Shown here in pieces: positions 1 through 4,221 of a stretch of DNA of 5,282 nt (the stretch's first letter is position 1; every line of letters begins with the position of its first letter). Both the position numbers and the translations under genes were made by a program. Origin of the DNA: L227-5C sp038209275 (lineage in GTDB: Bacteria; Chloroflexota; Chloroflexia; Chloroheliales; Chloroheliaceae); the NCBI GenBank assembly GCA_038209275.1, contig JBBQXW010000426.1, positions 1 to 5,282 on the forward strand, written 5' to 3'. The notes below the pieces were generated by a model. That model was not told the DNA's origin, ran no database searches, and was given only the letters and a program-made list of their open reading frames with translations.

Positions 1-1
1 A

Positions 2-49
2 ACTCAGGCCGCCCTGGATGCCGAAGAACGTCGCTTCCGTAGCTATTAG
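2..49 (+). CDS. 3' end of an upstream gene (partial)
   Basis: Reading from base 2 gives 15 residues, TQAALDAEERRFRSY, ending at TAG (47-49). The charged, helix-like composition is plausible for a protein C-terminus. One other frame is also open to a TAG at 58-60, but it gives a less protein-like peptide (LRPPWMPKN...). The rest of the gene lies outside the window, so no function can be given. The gap to the next start codon is only 32 bases and holds no evident terminator, so this gene could be co-transcribed with the acetyltransferase. Confidence is limited by the short length. Confidence 0.45.
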   Translation, partial: TQAALDAEERRFRSY

Positions 50-81
50 TTCAATAGAATAGAAAGTTCCTGAACAAAGCA

Positions 82-594
82 ATGACTGAAACTGATTTAA
101 CACATCGCCCGGCAGAGTCGCGTGATATTGCTGCCATCACCGAAATTTATAATGCTGGAATCTTGACCCGGCAGGCGACTTTTGAAACCGAACTGCGTAG
201 CCAGGCCGATGTTGCGGGCTGGCTTGACCCGGCGGCGGAAAAAATCGTGCTGGTAGCAGAATGGGCCGGGCAGGTGGTTGGTTGGGCTTCAGTTTCGAGC
301 TACCGTCCACGTGAATGTTACCGGGGTATCGGCGAATATTCAGTTTATGTTGCGCCGGAAGTACAGGGGCAGGGAGTAGGCTTGTATTTACTCCCGAAAT
401 TAATTGACGCAGCCCAGGCGCACGGCTACTGGAAAATTCTTTCGCGCATTTTCCCCGAAAACGTTGGGAGTCTCAAACTTTGCGCCCGTTGCGGCTTTCG
501 TGAAGTTGGGGTCTACCACAAGCACGCCAAACTTGACGGCACGTGGCGGGATGTGGTAATTGTAGAGCGACTAATTGATGCAAACCTGACCTAG
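82..594 (+). CDS. arsN1: GNAT N-acetyltransferase, ArsN1/phosphinothricin-acetyltransferase-like
   Basis: A 170-residue cytoplasmic acetyltransferase of the GNAT superfamily, which transfers the acetyl group of acetyl-CoA to an amine. The N-terminal RPAESRDIAAITEIYNAGI (residues 9-27) and ATFET (32-36) match the start of the bar/pat/ArsN1 group. The acetyl-CoA pyrophosphate loop is QGQGVG at 95-100, after the strand SVYV (87-90). Group-typical blocks are YRPRECY (74-80), SRIFPENVGSLKLCARCGF (121-139) and KHAKLDGTWRDVVIVERL (147-164). This set fits what I recall of ArsN1 enzymes, which acetylate the alpha-amino group of arsinothricin; related enzymes act on phosphinothricin. Length is normal for the family. 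ATG 82 has no strong Shine-Dalgarno sequence (upstream is tgaacaaagca), but the family domain begins just after it. There is no ars gene beside it, so the natural substrate is inferred. The enzyme class is secure and the ArsN1 assignment is moderate. Confidence 0.85.
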   Translation: MTETDLTHRPAESRDIAAITEIYNAGILTRQATFETELRSQADVAGWLDPAAEKIVLVAEWAGQVVGWASVSSYRPRECYRGIGEYSVYVAPEVQGQGVGLYLLPKLIDAAQAHGYWKILSRIFPENVGSLKLCARCGFREVGVYHKHAKLDGTWRDVVIVERLIDANLT

Positions 595-630
595 CTCGAA
601 AACAGGCCGTTTTCTGATGACTGGCGTGAA

Positions 631-637
631 AAGGAAG
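631..637 (+). promoter_or_regulatory. Ribosome binding site deciding the Uma2 start
   Basis: AAGGAAG lies six bases before ATG 644 and lies inside the longer open frame that starts at ATG 617. The upstream ATG 617 is preceded by gccgttttctg, which has no Shine-Dalgarno character. The shorter start is therefore preferred. Confidence 0.65.
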
Positions 638-643
638 CAAATC

Positions 644-1216
644 ATGACCACCGAAACAAAATTAATAGACCTTGAACGAACATACACAGTAGCAGAATTT
701 GAAGCCTTGCCCGAATTTGATGAGCTTTATGAACTGGTAGAAGGGAGATTAATCAAAAAGATGTCGCCCGGCGATAGACACGGCAGAGTTGCCGACCGTA
801 TTACCAAACGTTACCATCGTTATGACCTGGAAGATAAACTGGGCCAGATGTGGTCTGCTACGACTTTTGATGTCGGTACTGGCTGGATGCCTATTCCAGA
901 TTTAGGTTTTATGACCTCCGCTCATATTCCTGTCGAAACCGAGAAATCGGTTAAGGGCGTGCCTGATTTAGTGGTCGAAGTTCATTCACCCAGCGATTTA
1001 GATAGCAAACCGGGTCGTAATGCTGCTCAAAAGAAAATTCGGCAATGGCAAGAAGTCGGAGTCCCACTCATCTGGGCCATTAACCCGCGTCAGAAAACAG
1101 TGGAAATCTATCATCAAGGACAGGCCAGCCCTATATTCATGCTTGGCGTAGCTGACGAACTGGACGGCGAAAACATCATACCCGGCTTCAGAATGCCAGT
1201 AGCAGACTTGTTTTAG
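644..1216 (+). CDS. Uma2 family protein (PD-(D/E)XK nuclease-like fold)
   Basis: A 190-residue protein of the Uma2 family (DUF820), a restriction-endonuclease-like fold with many paralogues in Cyanobacteria and Chloroflexota. Its biological role is largely unknown, and nuclease activity is inferred from the fold. Visible family blocks are YTVAEFEALPE (residues 14-24), YELVEGRLI (29-37), PDLVVEVHSPSD (107-118), VGVPLIWAINPRQKTVEIY (138-156) and IIPGF (178-182). The likely metal-binding pair is D108 and E112, with a lysine from the KK at 130-131 possibly completing the site. W144-A-I-N-P replaces the usual YWLVDP. The open frame extends back to ATG 617, but ATG 644 is chosen because AAGGAAG (631-637) sits six bases upstream and the protein then begins MTTETKLIDL. 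It follows the acetyltransferase by 49 bases, and no terminator is seen between them. Confidence 0.88.
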   Translation: MTTETKLIDLERTYTVAEFEALPEFDELYELVEGRLIKKMSPGDRHGRVADRITKRYHRYDLEDKLGQMWSATTFDVGTGWMPIPDLGFMTSAHIPVETEKSVKGVPDLVVEVHSPSDLDSKPGRNAAQKKIRQWQEVGVPLIWAINPRQKTVEIYHQGQASPIFMLGVADELDGENIIPGFRMPVADLF

Positions 1217-1247
1217 CTAAAAGTAACGATTACAAAGACTCTCGCTG

Positions 1248-1413
1248 AAGTAGTAGCGATTTATGGCGTTTAAGAAAATAATCCGCAAATAGGCAATCAC
1301 TGGTATTGGCTCGGTTTCCTCGCCCAATTCGGCCTGGCGCTCAATTTAGGCATGGAGACCTTGCCCCTACCTTTACGGCTTAGTTTGTTAAAGAGCATCA
1401 ATCGCCACTACTT
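1248..1413. repeat. Inverted repeat pair with AGTAGTAGCGATT-type ends, copy 1
   Basis: The left arm AAGTAGTAGCGATT (1248-1261) pairs with AATCGCCACTACTT (1400-1413) with one mismatch in 14 (a G in place of A in the complement). The arms are 138 bases apart. The same end sequence recurs as a perfect 13-bp inverted pair at 3443-3528, which makes chance unlikely. The interiors of the two loci do not obviously align. This could be a non-autonomous mobile element with short terminal inverted repeats, or a dispersed palindromic motif present in opposite orientations. No target-site duplication is clear. Confidence 0.6.
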
Positions 1414-1447
1414 TTAAAGCCGCAAACGAAAATTTTGATTATAGATT

Positions 1448-1451
1448 GAGG
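1448..1451 (+). promoter_or_regulatory. Possible ribosome binding site for the permease
   Basis: GAGG (part of TTGAGGGTAGCTTTG) lies six bases before the TTG at 1458. It supports TTG 1458 over the in-frame TTG at 1446, which has only an AT-rich upstream sequence. Both are weak start codons, so the true start remains uncertain. Confidence 0.35.
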
Positions 1452-1457
1452 GTAGCT

Positions 1458-2348
1458 TTGTTACTTACCAAACAAGACTCTAACTTAAAACTCAAAACTC
1501 ACCCACAGGGCAACCCTACAAGCCGAAACTCAAAACTCAAAACTATCTTTGGCAAGGCGTTGGCGCGAGGCTGGGTGGCGGTGCTGGCTTTTGCGGGCGG
1601 CATGTTCTTGTTTGAATTTATTACAGTAGTGACATATCCCTCTATCGGCGGTACTGGTACAGTCCGCAATATTTTTGAGACACTTGGGCCGGATATGCAA
1701 CGGTTGCTGAAATTAGTCCCCAATCTTCAGGTTGGCTTTGGGCCGCGCAACTATCTTGCTTTTGGTTATTTTCACCCGGTCTTTTTGGGGTTAGGCTCGG
1801 CTTTTGCGGTTTCGCGGGCCAGCGATGCGATTGCCGGGGATGTTGAGCGCGGCACAATTTTGTTTGTGCTATCGCGCCCGGTAGCGCGTAGCGTGTTGCT
1901 GCTGGGTAAAGCGGCGGAACTGGCCTTGAGCCTTTTGGTGGTGGTAGGCGGTGCGGTTGCCGGAACTGCTTTCGGCGTGGCGATTACCGATTTAGGCGAA
2001 CCGATTGCCCTGTGGCCTTTCGTCGTAATTGGCTTTAATGCCTACTGCCTTTTTCTGGCGCTGGCAGGCGTGGCATTGATAATTTCGGCCCTGAATAGTT
2101 CGGCGGCTAGGGTAGCGGGTTGGGCTACTGCCTTTGCGCTGGCTGCTTTTGTCGCCGACTTTCTTTCGGTTTTGCCATTGGTCAGCTTCCTCGGTTTTTT
2201 CTCGCCCTTCCGCTACTACGACCCCCAAGCAATTGTCGGAAACGGCGGGATGCTTCCCTGGCTCCCGCTTGGGTGGTTGCTTGGGGTTGCTTTGGTCAGT
2301 TTTTACCTGGCCCTCTTGCTATTCCAACGCCGCGATATTACCGCTTAA
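1458..2348 (+). CDS. ABC-2-type transporter permease
   Basis: A membrane subunit of an ABC exporter, 296 residues from TTG 1458 (300 from TTG 1446). Six hydrophobic segments are visible, at about residues 37-58, 100-123, 143-176, 184-211, 216-246 and 266-289. The cytoplasmic block ERGTILFVLSRPVARSVLLLGK (split here by function: ERGT, then LSRPVARS) is the E-x-G-T...L-S-x-P-x-x-R signature of ABC-2 permeases. The domain normally begins near LKTIFGKALARGW. Here it is preceded by about 30 polar residues encoded by AAAACTC repeats, which look repeat-derived; GTG 1575 is another possible start. No ATP-binding-cassette gene adjoins it on either side within the window, although these permeases usually sit directly after one. 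Its TAA stop (2346-2348) lies within a dispersed repeat. Substrate is unknown. Permease identity is good and the N-terminus is doubtful. Confidence 0.8.
   Translation: MLLTKQDSNLKLKTHPQGNPTSRNSKLKTIFGKALARGWVAVLAFAGGMFLFEFITVVTYPSIGGTGTVRNIFETLGPDMQRLLKLVPNLQVGFGPRNYLAFGYFHPVFLGLGSAFAVSRASDAIAGDVERGTILFVLSRPVARSVLLLGKAAELALSLLVVVGGAVAGTAFGVAITDLGEPIALWPFVVIGFNAYCLFLALAGVALIISALNSSAARVAGWATAFALAAFVADFLSVLPLVSFLGFFSPFRYYDPQAIVGNGGMLPWLPLGWLLGVALVSFYLALLLFQRRDITA
1487..1545 (+). repeat. AAAACTC heptamer repeats in the permease 5' region
   Basis: Units read AAAACTC at 1487-1493 and 1494-1500. A 24-base interruption follows that contains GGGCAACCC, and then come GAAACTC, AAAACTC and AAAACTA at 1525-1545. 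The heptamers shift frame at each unit, so they are unlikely to have been selected as protein code. They encode the odd NLKLKT...NSKLKT stretch. This suggests repeat expansion or insertion over the original gene start. Confidence 0.7.
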
Positions 2349-2369
2349 TTCCAATACTGTTCAAATAAG
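2343..2369. repeat. Dispersed direct repeat, copy 1 (copy 2 at 2475-2501)
   Basis: The 27 bases beginning GCTTAATTCCAATAC and ending GTTCAAATAAG recur at 2475-2501 with a single difference (T at 2358, C at 2490). Copy 1 contains the permease stop codon. Each copy forms the left border of one of the two hairpin modules that follow. Confidence 0.85.
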
Positions 2370-2480
2370 GCTGTAGAAGGGCGTGGTACGCTCGATTTGA
2401 GGATAGCGTCAGGTCAAAAATCGAGGGCGCAGCCAACTCCTACAGCAATTTTGCCCTTAGTTGAATGGTATTGGGCTTAA
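2345..2480. repeat. Module 1: inverted-repeat-bounded hairpin element
   Basis: The borders TTAATTCCAATACTGTTCAA (2345-2364) and its inverted partner at 2461-2480 match at 16 of 20 positions. The core CCAATAC...TTCAA / TTGAA...GTATTGG is best kept. Inside, GCTGTAG (2370-2376) pairs with CTACAGC (2440-2446) and CTCGATTT (2391-2398) with AAATCGAG (2418-2425). This makes an interrupted stem of about 29 bases per arm. Lying just after the permease stop, it could act as a transcript stabiliser or weak terminator, but no T-run follows. Confidence 0.7.
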
Positions 2481-2501
2481 TTCCAATACCGTTCAAATAA
2501 G
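2475..2501. repeat. Dispersed direct repeat, copy 2
   Basis: This is the second copy of the 27-base sequence at 2343-2369, with one mismatch. It begins inside the right border of module 1 and forms the left border of module 2. The two modules therefore share an edge or arose by insertion into one another. Confidence 0.85.
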
Positions 2502-2616
2502 CATCTGTGGAGCGAGTTCCGCTCGCGATTTGTGGACACAAAGAGCAAATCGCGAGCGGAAGCTCGCTCCCACAGATGAGGTTTAGCATGTTATACCAAG
2601 TCTTGAAGGGTAGTGG
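2483..2616. repeat. Module 2: inverted-repeat-bounded element with REP-like hairpin
   Basis: The left border CCAATACCGTTCAA (2483-2496) pairs with TTGAAGGGTAGTGG (2603-2616) at 12 of 14 positions, the same border sequence as module 1. The interior is the long hairpin at 2502-2578. The right border lies within the left border of module 3. Confidence 0.65.
2502..2578. repeat. REP/BIME-like long hairpin
   Basis: The left arm (2502-2532, CATCTGTGGAGCGAG...CGATTTG) pairs with the right arm (2546-2578) over 31 base pairs. The only defects are two single-base bulges in the right arm, and the loop is 13 bases. Each arm can also fold on itself: GCGAG/CTCGC in the left, and GCGAGC-GGAA-GCTCGC in the right. 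This is the form of two REP sequences in inverted orientation. The right arm read in reverse, CTGTGGGAGCGAGCTTCCG followed by CTCGCGAT, strongly recalls the Pseudomonas REP motif. REP sequences are thought to be moved by RAYT (TnpA-REP) transposases; none is in this window. Confidence 0.8.
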
Positions 2617-2684
2617 TTATTCAGGCAAGTTGGGCGAATGCAATTCGCCCCTACGAATGGTGACAATTCTTTAAGACCCGGTAT
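2593..2684. repeat. Module 3: inverted-repeat-bounded element with perfect small palindrome
   Basis: The borders ATACCAAGTCTTGAAG (2593-2608) and CTTTAAGACCCGGTAT (2669-2684) pair at 13 of 16 positions. Inside is GGGCGAATGCAATTCGCCC (2632-2650), a perfect 8-bp stem with a GCA loop, followed by CTAC. In the reverse sense the inner part reads GTAGGGGCGAATTGCATTCG, a dispersed palindrome type I recall from several bacterial phyla. Its left border overlaps the right border of module 2. Confidence 0.65.
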
Positions 2685-2722
2685 TATTCCTGTATTTCAT
2701 TAAATCTACAGCGAATGGTGTA

Positions 2723-2750
2723 TTGACTGGACAGAAATTTAGGTTACAAT
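2723..2750 (+). promoter_or_regulatory. Sigma70-type promoter of the tetR gene
   Basis: TTGACT (2723-2728) and TACAAT (2745-2750) are separated by 16 bases and closely match the -35 and -10 consensus. Transcription should start near 2757, giving a leader of about 30 bases. The -10 box overlaps the left end of the palindromic operator. Confidence 0.75.
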
Positions 2751-2773
2751 TATTCTGACCAGTCAGAATAATT
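2748..2773. promoter_or_regulatory. Palindromic operator for the TetR regulator
   Basis: AATTATTCTGAC (2748-2759) and GTCAGAATAATT (2762-2773) are perfect inverted copies with a two-base CA centre. The palindrome covers the end of the -10 box and the predicted transcription start. It stops 15 bases before the regulator's ATG. Size, symmetry and position fit a dimeric TetR binding site and imply autorepression relieved by a ligand. The ligand is unknown. Confidence 0.82.
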
Positions 2774-2777
2774 TTGG

Positions 2778-2782
2778 AAGGA
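2778..2782 (+). promoter_or_regulatory. Ribosome binding site of tetR
   Basis: AAGGA lies six bases before ATG 2789 and supports this start over the in-frame TTG at 2774. It lies directly downstream of the operator. Confidence 0.75.
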
Positions 2783-2788
2783 TTGAGA

Positions 2789-3400
2789 ATGGCACGCACC
2801 GAAGCCGCCGAGCGGCGCGAACAAATCATCCGGGCAACTTACCGGGCCTTTGTCGAAAAAGGCTCGGCGGATGTAACATTGCAGGATATTGCAGACCGGG
2901 CCGAATTTAGCAAGGGCGTGGTAATGTACTATTTTCCCGAAGGCAAGGAAAAAGTTTTTGTGGCCTTGCTGGATTGGTTGGTCGAGGAAATAAGCAACAA
3001 CATTACCACCAGCGTGCGTTCCGCCCAGGGTGCAGAGGCCAAATTGCGGGCCATGATTGACAACGTCTTTTCCAATGCCAACGGCAACCGTCGGTTTTAT
3101 ACCGTCTATCTGGATTTTGTGACGCACGGGCTACGTAATCGAAGTTATCAGGCTACTAACCTTTCGTTTTACGAATGGTGCCGGGAAATAAACCGCGAAA
3201 TTGTTGAGACAGGGATAGCCGAAGGAATTTTTCGGCCCGTATCGAGCGAAGAAGCCTCGGCAATAATGCGGGCTATTCTGGATGGTTTATGCTTGCAATG
3301 GCTGGTGGAAGAAGTGCCGCCGGGACAGGAAGAAGCAGTTTTTGCCCGTTACAAAGAGTGGGCGCTTTCGGCAATTCACGCTTATCTGGCGAAATGCTGA
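2789..3400 (+). CDS. TetR/AcrR family transcriptional regulator (BetI-like C-terminal domain)
   Basis: A 203-residue DNA-binding repressor. The N-terminal TetR domain covers about residues 6-60, with helix-turn-helix VTLQDIADRAEFSKGVVMYYF at about 29-49 in the usual position. Family-typical R10/I13-I14 and F21-V-E-K-G precede it. In the usual ...YYHF-P-x-K-E-x-L motif this protein has YYFPEGKEKVF (47-57), slightly altered. The C-terminal part, including YLDFVTHGLRNRSYQA, IFRP, and AILDGLCLQWLVEE, resembles the TetR_C_6/BetI-type ligand and dimer domain. The frame is open from TTG 2774, but ATG 2789 is chosen because AAGGA (2778-2782) stands six bases before it and TTG 2774 abuts the operator. 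It probably represses its own promoter, and possibly the HAD-MBL pair downstream, through the palindrome at 2748-2773. Confidence 0.92.
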   Translation: MARTEAAERREQIIRATYRAFVEKGSADVTLQDIADRAEFSKGVVMYYFPEGKEKVFVALLDWLVEEISNNITTSVRSAQGAEAKLRAMIDNVFSNANGNRRFYTVYLDFVTHGLRNRSYQATNLSFYEWCREINREIVETGIAEGIFRPVSSEEASAIMRAILDGLCLQWLVEEVPPGQEEAVFARYKEWALSAIHAYLAKC

Positions 3401-3442
3401 GGCGAAATGAAACCACCGATAAACACCGATTTGATTTTATAA

Positions 3443-3528
3443 AGTAGTAGCGATTTGACCAATCGGGCCACTGGCTGCAATCGCTTTGGTCTGATTAAAT
3501 TCGAAAAGTGATTTCAATCGCTACTACT
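3443..3528. repeat. Inverted repeat pair with AGTAGTAGCGATT ends, copy 2
   Basis: AGTAGTAGCGATT (3443-3455) and AATCGCTACTACT (3516-3528) are a perfect 13-bp inverted pair enclosing 60 bases. Inside, GACCAA (3457-3462) pairs with TTGGTC (3486-3491) around a small GCCA/TGGC helix, so the whole could fold as a branched hairpin. It fills most of the 164-base gap between tetR and the HAD gene. The ends match those of the pair at 1248-1413. It may be a small non-autonomous element, and could act as a transcript hairpin between the genes. There is no T-run to mark a standard terminator. Confidence 0.75.
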
Positions 3529-3552
3529 GCACGAAATTCTTTATTATCTAAA

Positions 3553-3559
3553 AAGGAAG
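3553..3559 (+). promoter_or_regulatory. Ribosome binding site deciding the HAD gene start
   Basis: AAGGAAG lies five bases before ATG 3565. The alternative in-frame GTG at 3508 would place the first codons inside the inverted repeat and has no such site, so ATG 3565 is preferred. Confidence 0.75.
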
Positions 3560-3564
3560 AAGGT

Positions 3565-4221
3565 ATGACTTCGGCGCTGTTCAGTGATATGGAAGGGACA
3601 TTGACCACCGGCAGTGCGCCGCGCCTGTTTGTGGAAGTAGGGGCAAAGCTGGGAATTTTCTCGCGCTGGCAGGTAATCAAGATGGTGGCAATCAATTTGC
3701 TGGGTAAGCCTTTGCCAAAGTCGAGCAATTTGCGCCTGAAGGTTTTTTATTTCACCCTGTGCAGTTTGATAAAGGGCCATACCGTCGCTGAAATGGAACG
3801 AGTTGGCGAGGCGATGCGCGTAGAATTGATGGCGCGAGTAAAACCGGGTAGCCTGGCCCTGATTCGAGAACACCAGCAAGCCGGGCGACCTGTGGTAGTG
3901 GTCAGCGCAGGAGCGCACGAAATGGTAGTTGCTTTCGCTAAAGAATTGGGCGCGGTGCGCGGCGAAGGTACTAAATTGGAACATAAAAACGGCGTTTACA
4001 CCGGGCGTGGCGATGCACCCTGCCAGGGTGCTGGAAAAGCAGCGCGAGTACGCGAAGTAGCGGCAGAAATGAATTACGATTTAAGTCAATCTTACGGTTA
4101 TGGGGATACTTTGCCGGACGTAGCCTTTTTAGAATTGCTCGGTCATCCGGCAGCAATTGACCCCGACCCCCAACTCGAACTTGAAGCCAAACGGCGTGGA
4201 TGGAGGATTGTTAAAAATTGA
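3565..4221 (+). CDS. HAD-superfamily phosphatase-like hydrolase, subfamily IB
   Basis: A 218-residue cytoplasmic protein of the HAD-IB group (SerB/CicA-like), which removes phosphate from small molecules through an aspartyl-phosphate intermediate. Motif I is FSDMEGTLT (6-14) with nucleophile D8; the second acidic residue is E10 in place of the usual Asp. Motif II is VVVVSAG with S114. Motif III is probably K158 in GKAARVREVA. Motif IV is YGYGDTLPD, with D181 and D185 binding magnesium. The helical cap lies at about 15-90. The ending HPAAIDPDPQLELEAKRRGWRI (key residues P195, D199, W213) is typical of the SerB/CicA group. The gene ends in TGA overlapping the ATG of the hydrolase gene by one base, so the two are probably translated together. 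Substrate is unknown; phosphoserine or a lipid phosphate are possibilities only by family. Confidence 0.87.
   Translation: MTSALFSDMEGTLTTGSAPRLFVEVGAKLGIFSRWQVIKMVAINLLGKPLPKSSNLRLKVFYFTLCSLIKGHTVAEMERVGEAMRVELMARVKPGSLALIREHQQAGRPVVVVSAGAHEMVVAFAKELGAVRGEGTKLEHKNGVYTGRGDAPCQGAGKAARVREVAAEMNYDLSQSYGYGDTLPDVAFLELLGHPAAIDPDPQLELEAKRRGWRIVKN

Larger units (their letters stand above)
1217..1457. other. Spacer without a supported gene
   Basis: These 241 bases separate the Uma2 gene from the permease. They contain the inverted pair described at 1248-1413. Inside it, one + frame stays open from 1274 to the TAA at 1415-1417, reading ...NHWYWLGFLAQFGLALNL... . That frame has no start codon except an ATG at 1352, which would give only 21 residues, and no ribosome site. 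I do not call it a gene; it may be a decayed coding fragment or chance. A weak TTGTTA (1385-1390) and TACTTT (1409-1414) pair with an 18-base gap could be a poor promoter for the permease, but this is not convincing. Confidence 0.5.
2349..2722. other. 374-base gene-free region filled with repeat modules
   Basis: No reading frame here has family character. Apart from about 38 bases at 2685-2722 just before the tetR promoter, the region is covered by three consecutive modules (2345-2480, 2483-2616, 2593-2684). Each is bounded by imperfect inverted repeats and encloses a hairpin. The modules abut or overlap at their edges. Confidence 0.75.

Noticed and set aside
1999..2376. Overlapping frames within the permease on both strands
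   Set aside because: They overlap a continuous six-helix protein with the ABC-2 signature and lack motifs or ribosome sites.
2502..2578. Rho-independent terminator
   Set aside because: The stem is far longer than usual and no run of T follows on either side; a repeat element explains it better.
2343..2684. CRISPR array
   Set aside because: The repeats are only two near-identical direct copies plus inverted borders, without regular spacing or unique spacers, and there is no cas gene.
2774..2788. TTG start for tetR
   Set aside because: It abuts the operator and overlaps the ribosome site; ATG 2789 is correctly spaced and gives the usual TetR N-terminus.
2750..3127. Minus-strand reading frame opposite tetR
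   Set aside because: It lies over the operator and a well-supported TetR gene and shows no family motif; it is a shadow of the real gene.
3401..3436. Short CACCGAT direct repeat after tetR
   Set aside because: There are only two seven-base copies, and no hairpin or regulator context; this is within chance.
3508..3564. Upstream GTG start for the HAD gene
   Set aside because: The extra 19 residues would be encoded partly by the inverted repeat, and a good ribosome site precedes ATG 3565, right before the first family strand.
3544..3984. Minus-strand reading frame of 146 codons
   Set aside because: It runs opposite the HAD gene, whose catalytic motifs are intact. The minus-strand product shows no recognisable domain.
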